64,000 nucleotides of DNA from Eubacterium sp. GTDB taxonomy: Bacteria > Bacillota > Clostridia > Oscillospirales > Acutalibacteraceae. A program made the position numbers and the translations under genes. Numbering within the stretch: the stretch's first letter is position 1; each line of letters starts with the position of its first letter. The stretch is taken from contig JARHZA010000002.1 of assembly GCA_029258375.1 (NCBI GenBank), positions 439,001 to 503,000 on the forward strand, given 5' to 3'. Shown in pieces: positions 40,731 through 50,345 of this stretch. The notes under the pieces were generated by a model. It was not told the origin of the DNA and did no database searches. It saw only the letters and a list, made by a program, of their open reading frames with translations.

Positions 40731-41279
40731 ATGAAAAAATTTCTTATAGTTAACGGTTCACCAAGAGAAGATGGTGTTTCAGCAGAACTTATAAAGCAAG
40801 TTAAGCCGTATTTTATTGATTGCGAAATAAAAGAATATAGCACATATAATTTAGCGCCAGCGCCTTGTACCGATTGCAAATATTGCGAATATCACAATGG
40901 TTGCTCCAATAGGGATATGGATATATTTTTTATGGATTTTGAAGAGGCAGATTATATAGCATTCTTTACTCCTGTATATAATAATTTCTTCCCAGCTCCG
41001 CTTAAAGCAACAATTGACCGCTTTCAGCGCTATTATAGTGCAAGATTTAAAAGAGGCGCTAATCCTCCAATAGCAAAGCATAAAAGAGTAGGCGTAGTTA
41101 TTGCAGCAGGATCTAATGCAAGAACAGCATCAGATTATATGACAAATACATTAAAGCAGGCATTTTCAGTTTTAAATGGCGAAGTTACAGCAAGGTATTT
41201 TATTCCAAATACAGACATAGGCAAATACACATTTAATAATATTGAACTTCAAAAGTTCATACATCAATTAAGAGGATAG
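40731..41279 (+). CDS. NAD(P)H-dependent FMN reductase / flavodoxin-family protein
   Basis: The 182-residue protein starts with the flavodoxin-like FMN-binding loop VNGSPREDGVS and contains CTDCKYCEYHNGC, the Cys cluster found in iron-sulfur flavoprotein-like reductases. It then has FFTPVYNNFFPAPLKATIDRFQ. It probably reduces FMN or small acceptors in the cytosol under anaerobic conditions. ATG 40731 follows AGGTGA; the upstream TTG is in the leader. A leader palindrome might be an operator. It stands alone before ruvC. Confidence 0.85.
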   Translation: MKKFLIVNGSPREDGVSAELIKQVKPYFIDCEIKEYSTYNLAPAPCTDCKYCEYHNGCSNRDMDIFFMDFEEADYIAFFTPVYNNFFPAPLKATIDRFQRYYSARFKRGANPPIAKHKRVGVVIAAGSNARTASDYMTNTLKQAFSVLNGEVTARYFIPNTDIGKYTFNNIELQKFIHQLRG

Positions 41280-41337
41280 TTATTATCCTCTTAATATTTT
41301 ATAAATAATAATTTTAAATAATATTTATATGATTTTC

Positions 41338-41366
41338 TTGAATATAAATTTTGCCTATGATATAAT
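41338..41366 (+). promoter_or_regulatory. Promoter of ruvCAB
   Basis: TTGAAT and TATAAT are 17 bases apart, 34 bases before the ruvC start. Confidence 0.65.
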
Positions 41367-41399
41367 TTATGCAAATTTAAATGGAGCAGTATATAAAAA

Positions 41400-41900
41400 A
41401 TGATAATTCTCGGTATCGACCCCGGCTATGCCATAATCGGTTGGGGAGTTCTGGAATACAAAGCAAATAAGTTTAGAGTTATAGATTATGGTGCAATATT
41501 AACACAGGCGCATACTCCATTCCCAATAAGACTTCAAGAGATTTATGTCGGTATGAATGATATTATTGAAAAACATCATCCTGAAGTTATGAGTATGGAA
41601 AAACTGTTTTATAATAATAATGCTAAAACAGTAATAGATGTTGCTCAAGCAAGAGGTGTAATCACATTAGCTGCACAGATGCACGGTTTGCAAATTGCAG
41701 AGTATACTCCACTTCAAGTAAAACAATCTGTTACAGGATATGGAAGAGCAGTGAAAAAGCAAGTTCAGGAAATGACAAGAGTAATCTTAAATCTTGAAAA
41801 AATACCAAAGCCTGATGATACTGCAGACGCACTTGCAATGGCAATATGTCACGGCCATTCAAGTTCAAGTTTGCTTGGTTATAATATGCAATTTAGGTGA
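41400..41900 (+). CDS. ruvC: RuvC Holliday junction endonuclease
   Basis: RuvC resolves Holliday junctions after RuvAB branch migration. The 166-residue protein has the catalytic acidic residues in order: Asp in ILGIDPG near residue 7, Glu in MSMEKLFYN near 69, and the pair in DDTADALAMAICH near 140. The ribosome site ATGGAG lies a little far (about 13 bases) from ATG 41400. It is the first gene of a ruvC-ruvA-ruvB operon. Confidence 0.95.
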   Translation: MIILGIDPGYAIIGWGVLEYKANKFRVIDYGAILTQAHTPFPIRLQEIYVGMNDIIEKHHPEVMSMEKLFYNNNAKTVIDVAQARGVITLAAQMHGLQIAEYTPLQVKQSVTGYGRAVKKQVQEMTRVILNLEKIPKPDDTADALAMAICHGHSSSSLLGYNMQFR

Positions 41901-41904
41901 TTTT

Positions 41905-42510
41905 ATGATATATAACGTAAAAGGAAATTTAACACATATTGATTCTCAGTTTGTTGTTATAGAATGTGGTGGAATAGGGTTTAAGTGTTTCACCTCACTA
42001 AACACTGCAAAGTCTATTGGTAAAATTGGCAGTGAAGTAAATTTGTTTACTTATCTTTCAGTTAAAGAAGATGCTATGGACTTGTTCGGCTTTTTAACTC
42101 AAGCAGAACTCGATTCATTTAAACTTTTAATTACAGTTTCTGGTGTAGGTCCAAAGGCGGCAGTTTCAATCCTTTCAGAACTTAACCCAGATAGACTTGC
42201 TGTTGCAATTGCAGCAGGAGATATTAAATCAATAACAAAAGCAAATGGCGTTGGCAAAAAAACAGCTGAACGTGTTGTGCTTGAGTTAAAAGATAAAATG
42301 GTAAATGTTGCAACTGGCGAAGTTTCAAGTGCTGCAGTTTCTGCATCAACAATAGTTGAAGAATCAGCAGCCGCAGATGCAGTTGCCGCACTTGTGTCAC
42401 TTGGATTTACACAAAGTGATGCAGCAGTTGTTGTAGGTCAAATGGATAAATCACTTTCATCAGATGAAATGATAAGACTTGGCTTAAAACAACTTTCAAG
42501 AAATCTCTAA
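41905..42510 (+). CDS. ruvA: RuvA, Holliday junction-binding subunit
   Basis: RuvA binds the four-way junction as a tetramer and recruits RuvB. The 201-residue protein begins MIYNVKGNLTHID. It has an OB domain to ~residue 60, helix-hairpin-helix motifs (LLITVSGVGPKAAVSIL, ITKANGVGKKTAERVVLEL) and a C-terminal three-helix domain that contacts RuvB. ATG 41905 has AGGTGA upstream, 4 bases after the ruvC stop; a longer in-frame reading overlaps ruvC and is not needed. Confidence 0.95.
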   Translation: MIYNVKGNLTHIDSQFVVIECGGIGFKCFTSLNTAKSIGKIGSEVNLFTYLSVKEDAMDLFGFLTQAELDSFKLLITVSGVGPKAAVSILSELNPDRLAVAIAAGDIKSITKANGVGKKTAERVVLELKDKMVNVATGEVSSAAVSASTIVEESAAADAVAALVSLGFTQSDAAVVVGQMDKSLSSDEMIRLGLKQLSRNL

Positions 42511-42542
42511 TTTTTTAGATTTTTATATTTTAGGAGCTATTT

Positions 42543-43571
42543 ATGGAAGAAATGGATTTTGAAAACAGAATAGTATCCACAGAATTTTTGCAAACAGATA
42601 ACGATATAGAAAATAGTTTAAGACCAAAAGAGTTTGGCGATTATATCGGTCAAGAAAAAGTAAAAGAAAATCTGTCAATTTATATTCAGGCTGCTCGTGC
42701 AAGAGGTGAAGCTCTTGACCACGTTTTATTATATGGTCCACCTGGACTTGGTAAAACAACACTTGCCGGAATAATTGCAAACGAAATGGGTGTAAATATA
42801 AGAATAACAAGTGGCCCAGCTATCGAAAAACAAGGCGATTTAGCAGCACTTCTAACTAACCTTCAAGAAGGCGATGTCCTTTTTATAGACGAAATTCATC
42901 GACTAAATAGAAGTGTAGAGGAAGTTCTATATCCAGCAATGGAAGATAGAGCACTTGATATTATAATTGGAAAAGGTCCTTCAGCAAGATCAATTAGACT
43001 TGACTTGCCAAACTTTACTCTTGTAGGTGCAACTACAAGGGCAGGGCAATTATCTGCACCTCTTAGAGACAGATTTGGTGTTATTTTAAGACTTGAACTT
43101 TATAACCAAAATGAACTTGCAACAATCGTTAAAAGAAGTGCAGGAATACTTGGAATAGATATTGAAGAAGAGGGAGCAATGCAAATTGCATCTCGCTCAA
43201 GAGGAACACCTCGTATTGCAAACAGACTTTTAAAAAGAAGCCGAGATTTTGCAGAAGTTAAATATGATGGTGTAATCACAAAAGAGGCATCAAACGATGC
43301 TTTAAATAGAATGGAGATTGACGAACTCGGTCTTGATTCTATTGACAGAAGACTTCTTACCACTATGATTAAAAATTATAATGGTGGTCCGGTAGGGCTT
43401 GAAACTATCGCTGCCGCAATAGGCGAAGAAGCAGTTACTATTGAAGATGTTTATGAGCCATATTTAATGCAAATTGGTTTTTTAAGTAGAACTCCACGTG
43501 GTAGATGTGCCACAGTTCTTGCTTATAAACATCTGGGATTTGAACAAGAAGGTCAACAAACTTTGTTATGA
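42543..43571 (+). CDS. ruvB: RuvB, branch-migration ATPase
   Basis: RuvB is the hexameric AAA+ motor of Holliday junction branch migration. The 342-residue protein has [19 protein letters not shown], Walker [10 protein letters not shown], Walker [10 protein letters not shown], sensor [10 protein letters not shown] and a C-terminal winged helix with [23 protein letters not shown] precedes the ATG. It completes the ruvCAB operon, 86 bases before glmM. Confidence 0.96.
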   Translation: MEEMDFENRIVSTEFLQTDNDIENSLRPKEFGDYIGQEKVKENLSIYIQAARARGEALDHVLLYGPPGLGKTTLAGIIANEMGVNIRITSGPAIEKQGDLAALLTNLQEGDVLFIDEIHRLNRSVEEVLYPAMEDRALDIIIGKGPSARSIRLDLPNFTLVGATTRAGQLSAPLRDRFGVILRLELYNQNELATIVKRSAGILGIDIEEEGAMQIASRSRGTPRIANRLLKRSRDFAEVKYDGVITKEASNDALNRMEIDELGLDSIDRRLLTTMIKNYNGGPVGLETIAAAIGEEAVTIEDVYEPYLMQIGFLSRTPRGRCATVLAYKHLGFEQEGQQTLL

Positions 43572-43657
43572 TTATTTTTGTGATCTCTTAATTTTACAAT
43601 TTAGAAGATTACTTTAAATAAAATTTAAAATTTATTATTAGTTTAAGGGGTAAAACT

Positions 43658-45016
43658 ATGGGTAGATTATTTGGCACAGACGGCGTTAGAGGCGTCGCAA
43701 ATGAAGATTTAACTAATGACCTTGCAATGCAAATTGGTAAAGCAACAGCTGAAATCTTAATAAAGAATGTAAAAAATAGTGATGAAAAACCAAAGGTTTT
43801 AATTGGTAAAGATACAAGAGCATCAGGAGATATGCTTGAGGCTGCACTTACTGCTGGCTTCTGCTCTGTTGGTGTAGATATTATTTCTGTTGGTGTAGTT
43901 CCAACACCTGCAGTTGCTTATCTTGTAGAAAAATATAATTGTGATGCCGGTGTTATGATTTCTGCGTCACACAATCCTTGTGAATATAATGGAATTAAAA
44001 TTTTCCAAGGAAATGGTTATAAATTACCTGATGAAATCGAAGAAAAGATTGAAGAGATCATTCTTGATAAAACAGAAGAAGTAGAATTAAAAATCGGTGG
44101 CGAAGTAGGTAATAGAACATATTGCAAAACAGCCGTTGAAGATTACATCAACCACGTAGTTTCTGTATCAGAAGTTCGTTTTGATGGTTTAAATATTGCT
44201 ATTGATACAGCAAATGGTTCTGCATCAGTTTGTGCAAAAGAAATTTTCACTCGCCTTGGTGCAAAATGTCATATGCTGTCAGATACACCAAACGGTGTCA
44301 ATATCAATGATAATTGTGGTTCAACTCATCCAGAAGATCTTATGGCTTTTGTAAAAGCAAATAATCTTGATTTAGGTGTTGCTTTCGATGGCGATGCAGA
44401 CCGTATGCTTGCAGTTGACCAAAATGGCGTACTTGTAGATGGTGACAAAGTTATTGCAATTTGCGCATCTCAAATGAAAAAAGAAGGTAAACTTGCAAAA
44501 GATACAGCAGTTGTAACAGTAATGAGTAATATGGGATTCTTTAAATTCTGTGAAGAAAACGAAATAAACTGTGCAAAAACTGCAGTAGGCGATAGATACG
44601 TTCTTGAATGTATGCTTAAGGAAGGTTATAACATTGGTGGCGAGCAAAGTGGTCATGTTATTTTCCTTGATTATGCAACAACAGGCGATGGTGAACTTTC
44701 AGCAGTTAAACTTCTTGAAACTGTTGTTAAAAGCGGTAAAACACTATCTGAACTTGCAGAGATTATGACTGTTTATCCTCAGGTTCTTATCAATGTTAGA
44801 GTTACACCAGAAGGTAAAAAGAAATATAACAATGATGAATATATCATTTCTGCTGTTCAACAAGCTGAAATGGATCTTCACGGAGACGGAAGAGTTCTTG
44901 TTAGAGTTTCAGGAACAGAACCTCTTGTTCGTGTAATGCTTGAGGGTAAAGAAATTGAAAAAATTACTGAACTCGGTAATAAAATAGCAAATGTAGTTAA
45001 AGAAAGACTTAGTTAA
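43658..45016 (+). CDS. glmM: GlmM phosphoglucosamine mutase
   Basis: GlmM converts glucosamine-6-phosphate to glucosamine-1-phosphate for peptidoglycan precursors. The 452-residue protein begins MGRLFGTDGVRGVAN. It has the phosphoserine loop ISASHNP (Ser104), the metal loop FDGDADR near residue 245, sugar-binding GGEQSGH, and the phosphate-binding VRVSGTEPLVRVM near the end. GGGG before the start is the ribosome site. The next gene overlaps its last base. Confidence 0.96.
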   Translation: MGRLFGTDGVRGVANEDLTNDLAMQIGKATAEILIKNVKNSDEKPKVLIGKDTRASGDMLEAALTAGFCSVGVDIISVGVVPTPAVAYLVEKYNCDAGVMISASHNPCEYNGIKIFQGNGYKLPDEIEEKIEEIILDKTEEVELKIGGEVGNRTYCKTAVEDYINHVVSVSEVRFDGLNIAIDTANGSASVCAKEIFTRLGAKCHMLSDTPNGVNINDNCGSTHPEDLMAFVKANNLDLGVAFDGDADRMLAVDQNGVLVDGDKVIAICASQMKKEGKLAKDTAVVTVMSNMGFFKFCEENEINCAKTAVGDRYVLECMLKEGYNIGGEQSGHVIFLDYATTGDGELSAVKLLETVVKSGKTLSELAEIMTVYPQVLINVRVTPEGKKKYNNDEYIISAVQQAEMDLHGDGRVLVRVSGTEPLVRVMLEGKEIEKITELGNKIANVVKERLS

Positions 45017-45882
45017 TGAGATATACAACTGATTGGAAAGATTATGAATTGATAGATTGTTCAAGTGGCGAAAAACTTGAACGTTGGGAAAATCAAATAC
45101 TTGTTAGACCAGATCCACAAGTAATTTGGAAAAGTAAAAGAAAAAATAAACTTTGGTATAATCCACATGCCCGCTATGAGCGTTCACGCTCTGGCGGGGG
45201 CGAGTGGAATGTTTTTAAGAAAATGCCAAGTGTGTGGCAGGTTAACTATAAAGATTTAGTTTTTAATATTAAAACTATGGGATTTAAGCATACAGGGCTT
45301 TTTCCTGAACAGGCAGTTAACTGGGATTATACACGTGAAGTAATTAAAAATAGTGGAAGAAAAGATGTAAAAGTTTTAAATCTTTTTGCTTATACTGGTG
45401 GTGCAACTGTTGCGTGCCTTAAAGAGGGTGCATCTGTTGTTCACATTGATGCTTCAAAAGGTATGGTTCTTTGGGCAAAAGAAAATGTTGAGTCATCTGG
45501 GCTTAAAGATAAACCGGTTCGCTTTATAGTTGATGATTGTATTAAGTTTATTCAACGTGAAATTAGACGTGGCAATAAATATGATATAATTATTCTTGAT
45601 CCTCCTTCATACGGAAGAGGTCCAAAAGGCGAAATTTGGCATCTTGAAGATTCACTTTATGACTTTATAACTTTAATTAAAGAAGTTTTATCAGATGAAC
45701 CTTTAATGGTTCTTTTAAATTCATACACAACAGGGCTTTCAGCGTCTGTTATGAAATATATTCTTGATGATGTAATAGTAAAAGAAAAGGGCGGTAGTGT
45801 TACTGCTGACGAGATTGGACTTCCTGTTTCATCAAACGGTGAAGTTTTACCTTGTGGAGCAACTGCTATCTGGATGAAATAA
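45016..45882 (+). CDS. Class I SAM methyltransferase, RlmI/RlmK-like
   Basis: The 288-residue protein has a SAM-binding Rossmann domain (VLNLFAYTGGATVACLKEGA, HIDASKGMVLWAKEN) and the catalytic-type IILDPPSYGRG. This is the layout of 23S rRNA methyltransferases in the RlmI/RlmK group without the N-terminal PUA domain. It shares one base with glmM and one with ecfA1, so it is translationally coupled. The precise rRNA target is unknown. Confidence 0.85.
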   Translation: MRYTTDWKDYELIDCSSGEKLERWENQILVRPDPQVIWKSKRKNKLWYNPHARYERSRSGGGEWNVFKKMPSVWQVNYKDLVFNIKTMGFKHTGLFPEQAVNWDYTREVIKNSGRKDVKVLNLFAYTGGATVACLKEGASVVHIDASKGMVLWAKENVESSGLKDKPVRFIVDDCIKFIQREIRRGNKYDIIILDPPSYGRGPKGEIWHLEDSLYDFITLIKEVLSDEPLMVLLNSYTTGLSASVMKYILDDVIVKEKGGSVTADEIGLPVSSNGEVLPCGATAIWMK

Positions 45883-46727
45883 TGGAATTGATAAAATTTG
45901 AAAATGTTGATTTTTCATATACTCTTGAAGATGAAGAAAATAACGAGCAACAGGTTGATGTATTGAAAAATCTTAATTTGAAAATTGAAAAGGGTAGTTT
46001 TGTTGCAATACTTGGTCACAACGGTTCAGGTAAGTCAACAATAGCAAAACTAACAAATGGAATTATTTTTCCTCAAAAAGGAAAAGTTATTGTTGACGGA
46101 ATGGAAACTAAAGAAGACGATAGCATTTTTGATGTTCGCAAAGAAGTTGGAATGGTTTTCCAAAATCCAGATAACCAAATAGTTGCATCTATTGTTGAAG
46201 AAGATGTTGCGTTTGGTGTTGAAAACCTTGGTTTTCCACCTGCAGAGTGTAGAAAGCGTGTTGATGAGGCGCTTAAAACTGTTGGAATGTATGAATTTCG
46301 TGAAAAAGCACCTCACAAACTTTCTGGTGGTCAAAAACAGCGTGTTGCAGTAGCAGGCATTATTGCTATGAAACCTCAGTGTATTGTTCTTGATGAGCCT
46401 ACTGCAATGCTTGATCCAAGTGGAAGAAAAGAAGTTATTGAAACTATTAAAAAATTAAATAAGGAAGATGGTATTACCATTATTCTTATAACTCACTATA
46501 TGGACGAGGCAGTTCAGGCAGATAGGGTAGTGGTTATAGATGGCGGCGAAGTTAAAATGGATGATACACCTCAAAATGTATTTAGCCATGTTGCTGAAAT
46601 AAAAAAACTTGGTCTTGATGTACCACAGGTAACTGAACTTATTTATAATTCAAAACTAAAAAGTGATAAAACAATTTTAAACACAGAAGACTGTGTTGAG
46701 TTTATTAAAAGTAAATTGGAGGGTTGA
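45882..46727 (+). CDS. ecfA1: Energy-coupling factor ATPase EcfA1
   Basis: This 281-residue ABC ATPase has Walker A GHNGSGKST, Q-loop FQNPDNQIV, signature LSGGQKQRVAVAG and Walker B CIVLDEPTAMLD. It is one of two ATPases of the ECF vitamin/metal importer module. ATG 45882 overlaps the methyltransferase stop, with GGATGA as a weak ribosome site. The paired EcfA2 and EcfT follow. No substrate-binding S component is nearby, so this is a shared (group II) module. Confidence 0.93.
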   Translation: MELIKFENVDFSYTLEDEENNEQQVDVLKNLNLKIEKGSFVAILGHNGSGKSTIAKLTNGIIFPQKGKVIVDGMETKEDDSIFDVRKEVGMVFQNPDNQIVASIVEEDVAFGVENLGFPPAECRKRVDEALKTVGMYEFREKAPHKLSGGQKQRVAVAGIIAMKPQCIVLDEPTAMLDPSGRKEVIETIKKLNKEDGITIILITHYMDEAVQADRVVVIDGGEVKMDDTPQNVFSHVAEIKKLGLDVPQVTELIYNSKLKSDKTILNTEDCVEFIKSKLEG

Positions 46728-46729
46728 TT

Positions 46730-47605
46730 GTGGCTGTTTTGGTTTGTGAAAATTTAAAATACCTTTACAGTGCAGGCACTCCTTTTGAAACTGCTGCAAT
46801 TTACGATGTTAATTTTTCTGTTGAACAGGGCGAACTTATAGGTGTTATAGGTCATACCGGCAGTGGAAAATCAACTCTTATTCAACATTGCAATGGTTTG
46901 TTAGAGCCAAACGCTGGTTCTGTATATTTAAATGGTAATGATATTTGGTCTAAGGAAAATAGAAAAAATATAAGAAATGTTCGCTTTGCAATAGGTCTTT
47001 GTTTTCAATATCCAGAATACCAAATTTTTGAAGAAAGCATTTATAAAGAAATTGCTTTCGGCCCTAAACAAATGGGACTTTCTGAAGAAGAAATTAACGA
47101 ACGTGTCTACAAAAGTATGGATTTTGTAGGTCTTGATCGTTCTTTAGATAAAAAATCTCCTTTTGATTTATCAGGAGGTCAAAAAAGACGTGTTGCAATT
47201 GCATCAATAATTGCAATGGAACCACAGGTTCTTATTCTTGATGAACCTTGTGCAGGTCTTGACCCAAAAGGTAGAGAAGTTATTCTTAATATGATTAAAG
47301 AATACCAAAAGAAAATGGGAAATACAGTTATCTTTGTTTCTCATTCAATGGAAGATGTAGCAAAAATCTGTGATAAAGTTCTTGTTATGAATAAAGGCAA
47401 AGTTGCTATGTTTGGCACAGTTTCTGAAGTTTATTCACACGGAGATGAACTTAAAGAAATGGGCCTTAATGTTCCGCAAATCACAGATGTTTTTCTTCAA
47501 CTTAAAAAGAGCGGAATTGATTGCCGAACAGATATATTTACTGTTGAAGACGGCGAAAAAGAACTTGAAAGACTTTTTGAAAATAAGAAAAGAGAAAAAG
47601 AATGA
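46730..47605 (+). CDS. ecfA2: Energy-coupling factor ATPase EcfA2
   Basis: This 291-residue ABC ATPase has Walker A GHTGSGKST, Q-loop FQYPEYQIF, signature LSGGQKRRVAIAS and Walker B LILDEPCAGLD. The start is the GTG at 46730, well spaced from GGAGG at 46718-46722; an ATG is not available. It begins two bases after the ecfA1 stop and overlaps ecfT by 4 bases. The EcfA1/EcfA2 heterodimer powers S components bound through EcfT. Confidence 0.93.
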   Translation: MAVLVCENLKYLYSAGTPFETAAIYDVNFSVEQGELIGVIGHTGSGKSTLIQHCNGLLEPNAGSVYLNGNDIWSKENRKNIRNVRFAIGLCFQYPEYQIFEESIYKEIAFGPKQMGLSEEEINERVYKSMDFVGLDRSLDKKSPFDLSGGQKRRVAIASIIAMEPQVLILDEPCAGLDPKGREVILNMIKEYQKKMGNTVIFVSHSMEDVAKICDKVLVMNKGKVAMFGTVSEVYSHGDELKEMGLNVPQITDVFLQLKKSGIDCRTDIFTVEDGEKELERLFENKKREKE

Positions 47606-48414
47606 TATCTGATATTACAATAGGTCAATATTTCCCGGGGAAATCTTTTATTCATAAAATGGACGCAAGAATGAAGATAATTCTTACTTTTGCAGTAATT
47701 GTGTCTTTATTCTTTTGTAAAAATTTAATTTCACTATTAGTTGTAGTTTTTGGAGTGGTATCTGTTGTTGCAATAAGTAAAATACCTTTCAAAACAATCT
47801 TTAAAAGTATAAAGCCTTTAGGTATAATTATTGTTATAACATCACTTTTAAATCTTTTTTACGGCAAAGGAGAGCCTTTGTTTAAAATATTTGGATTAAA
47901 AGTTACTGCAGATGGTATTGAAACAGCTATATTTATGGCAGTTCGTATAATTTTACTTGTCATTGTTGGTTCAATGCTTACTTACACAACTTCACCAACA
48001 GATATTACTGATGCGCTTGAAAGACTTTTAAAACCACTTACTTATGTTAAGGTAGATGTTCACACAATTGCAATGACAATGACAATTGCACTTAGATTTA
48101 TACCTACTTTAATTGAAGAAATAGATAAAATTATGTCTGCTCAAAAATCACGTGGTGCAGATTTGGAATCTGGTGGACTTATACGCAGAGCAAAAGCACT
48201 TATTCCAATTTTAATACCTCTTTTTATCTCTTCATTTAGGCGTGCTAATGAACTTGCCTATGCAATGGAATGTCGTTGTTATCGTGGTGGCGAGGGTAGA
48301 ACAAAGATGAAAGTTGTTAAAATGGAAGCAAGAGATTATGTAGCTCTTGTTGTTGTTGCAATTTTCATCGCTCTAATTTTTGCTTCAAATAAATTATTGG
48401 CGGCTGTATTATGA
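47602..48414 (+). CDS. ecfT: Energy-coupling factor transmembrane protein EcfT
   Basis: The 270-residue protein has about five to six membrane segments and the two coupling-helix motifs with the Ala-Arg-Gly pattern (SAQKSRGADLE, and MECRCYRGGEGR) that contact the ATPases. It begins with the family pattern GQYFPGKSFIHKMDAR. It overlaps ecfA2 and truA by 4 bases each. The ecfA1-ecfA2-ecfT-truA order is common in Bacillota. Confidence 0.93.
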   Translation: MISDITIGQYFPGKSFIHKMDARMKIILTFAVIVSLFFCKNLISLLVVVFGVVSVVAISKIPFKTIFKSIKPLGIIIVITSLLNLFYGKGEPLFKIFGLKVTADGIETAIFMAVRIILLVIVGSMLTYTTSPTDITDALERLLKPLTYVKVDVHTIAMTMTIALRFIPTLIEEIDKIMSAQKSRGADLESGGLIRRAKALIPILIPLFISSFRRANELAYAMECRCYRGGEGRTKMKVVKMEARDYVALVVVAIFIALIFASNKLLAAVL

Positions 48415-49145
48415 GAAATTTGTTGTTAACAATTAGTTATGATGGTTCAAATTATCATGGCTGGCAGATTCAAAATAATGCACTAACTGTTCAAGAAGTT
48501 TTTCAAAAAGCTGTTGAAAAAGTCTTTTGTAAAAAACTTGATATAAAAGGTTGTAGCAGAACAGATAGTGGTGTTCACGCAAATATGTATTGCCTATCTT
48601 TAAAAACTGATATGAATATTAGTGAAGAAAATGTTGTTAGAGCATTAAATACATATTTACCAAAAGATATTGCAGTAAACAGTTGTAAAGAAGTGGATGA
48701 TGAATTTCACGCAAGATATAATGTAAAAACAAAAGAATATATATATAAACTCTATAATGGTAAAATAAGAAATCCTTTTTTAGAAAAATATGCTTTTTAT
48801 TATCGTTATCCAATTGATGTAGAATATCTAAATAAAGAAGCAAAAGCATTTATTGGAACTTATGATTATAGTGGCTTTTGTTCAGCACATTCTGGTGTTG
48901 AAGATACTGTTAGAACTGTTAAGGATTTTACAGTTTGGCGAGAAAGTGATATAGTATATTTTAAAGTCGAGGCAGACGGATTTCTTTATAATATGGTTCG
49001 CATAATGGTTGGAACTCTTCTTTTTGTTAGTGAAGGCAAGATTAAAGAGGGCGAACTCAAAGATGTTATTTTAAGTAAAAACAGAAAAAGGGCAGGCAAA
49101 ACTGCTCCAGCACAAGGTTTATACTTAAACAAAGTAAATTATTAA
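48411..49145 (+). CDS. truA: TruA tRNA pseudouridine(38-40) synthase
   Basis: TruA makes pseudouridine at positions 38-40 of the tRNA anticodon stem. The 244-residue protein has the early YDGSNYHGWQ motif, the catalytic Asp in CSRTDSGVHA, and the C-terminal FLYNMVRIMVG and RKRAGKTAPAQGLYL motifs. It overlaps the ecfT stop by 4 bases. No pause or terminator follows before the next gene, only 10 bases away. Confidence 0.95.
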   Translation: MRNLLLTISYDGSNYHGWQIQNNALTVQEVFQKAVEKVFCKKLDIKGCSRTDSGVHANMYCLSLKTDMNISEENVVRALNTYLPKDIAVNSCKEVDDEFHARYNVKTKEYIYKLYNGKIRNPFLEKYAFYYRYPIDVEYLNKEAKAFIGTYDYSGFCSAHSGVEDTVRTVKDFTVWRESDIVYFKVEADGFLYNMVRIMVGTLLFVSEGKIKEGELKDVILSKNRKRAGKTAPAQGLYLNKVNY

Positions 49146-49155
49146 AGGTGTTTTA

Positions 49156-50340
49156 ATGTCAAGTAATGAGCGTGAGGAAGAACGCAGAGCAAGAAGAATT
49201 GCAAAGAATTTAAAAAAACAACGAATTCTATGGATTGTGTTAGCTGTAATAATTTTAATTATTGCAGTTATGAAAATAAGTGAAATCGATTTTGCATCAA
49301 TAAAAGATAAATTCACAGATGAAAACGGTAATTTTTCAATATCTGAATTGTTTTCTGATAATAATAAATTTCCAGTTAAACTTGATGCAAGTGATGATAT
49401 AATTTTTAATTCAATTGGCAGTAAACTTGCAGTTTTAAACGATCTTTCTTTTACTGTTATTGATACTTCAAAAGAAAAAATTAAATATAGAGATATTCAT
49501 GGGTATACAAACCCTATAATGAAAACAGATGGAGATTATGCAGTCATATATGACCAAGGTTCACATAAATATAGACTTGATAATTCTTCTAAAAATATTT
49601 ATGAAGATAAAACAAATAATCCAATTTTATGTGCAGATACATCATCTTCAGGCGTTGTAGCTCTTGCAACAACATCAGATAGTGCTAAAAGTGAAATTAT
49701 CGTTTATAATAAATCGCTTAAAGAAAAAAAGAAATATAGTGTTACTAATGGTTATGTAACTTCTATTGCAATAGATGATAGTGCAAATAGAATAGCATTT
49801 TCAGTTGTCAATTCTGAAAACGCAAAACTAAATACCATTGTTTACACAATGAGTATGAATGATGAAAAGCCAAGAGCATCATTTTCTTATGAAGCTTCAA
49901 CAGTTTATGATTTGCATTTTTCTTCATCAAATTTATATGTTGTTGGCTCTGATTTCATAAGCGTTATAACTGCTTTAAAAAATGAAACTAAAATTTTTAG
50001 TCAGGGCACTATTAACACTGTTTCATTTTGTTATAATCAATCTAATGAACTTGTTGTTGCATTTTCTGAATATGCAGGTTCAAATGTAGATAGCATTGCA
50101 TACATAACTGCTAATGCAAAAATTAAAACTAAAATTGATACTAATTATTTGATTAAAGATATAACAGCAACAAAATCAAAAATTTCAATTCTAACAAGTG
50201 ATTTTGTAATTACATATAACACTTCAAAAGGCGCAGAAATAAATAAAGTTGAAGTTGATGATTCATATACATCAGTTGTTCAAATCTCTTCAAATGTGTT
50301 CGCAAAACGTCAAGCGTTAGTTGAAAAGTTAAATAGGTGA
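49156..50340 (+). CDS. DUF5711-type membrane-anchored protein, function unknown
   Basis: The 394-residue protein starts with a basic segment (EREEERRARRIAKNLKKQR), then one membrane span (ILWIVLAVIILIIAVMKI), then EIDFASIKDKFTDENG and a repetitive beta-rich external domain that reads like a propeller. I recall this layout as the DUF5711 family, of unknown function. It overlaps the CvpA-like gene at its stop. It may link cell-envelope processes, as its neighbours are a CvpA-like protein and PgsA. Confidence 0.75.
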   Translation: MSSNEREEERRARRIAKNLKKQRILWIVLAVIILIIAVMKISEIDFASIKDKFTDENGNFSISELFSDNNKFPVKLDASDDIIFNSIGSKLAVLNDLSFTVIDTSKEKIKYRDIHGYTNPIMKTDGDYAVIYDQGSHKYRLDNSSKNIYEDKTNNPILCADTSSSGVVALATTSDSAKSEIIVYNKSLKEKKKYSVTNGYVTSIAIDDSANRIAFSVVNSENAKLNTIVYTMSMNDEKPRASFSYEASTVYDLHFSSSNLYVVGSDFISVITALKNETKIFSQGTINTVSFCYNQSNELVVAFSEYAGSNVDSIAYITANAKIKTKIDTNYLIKDITATKSKISILTSDFVITYNTSKGAEINKVEVDDSYTSVVQISSNVFAKRQALVEKLNR

Positions 50341-50345
50341 TAATT

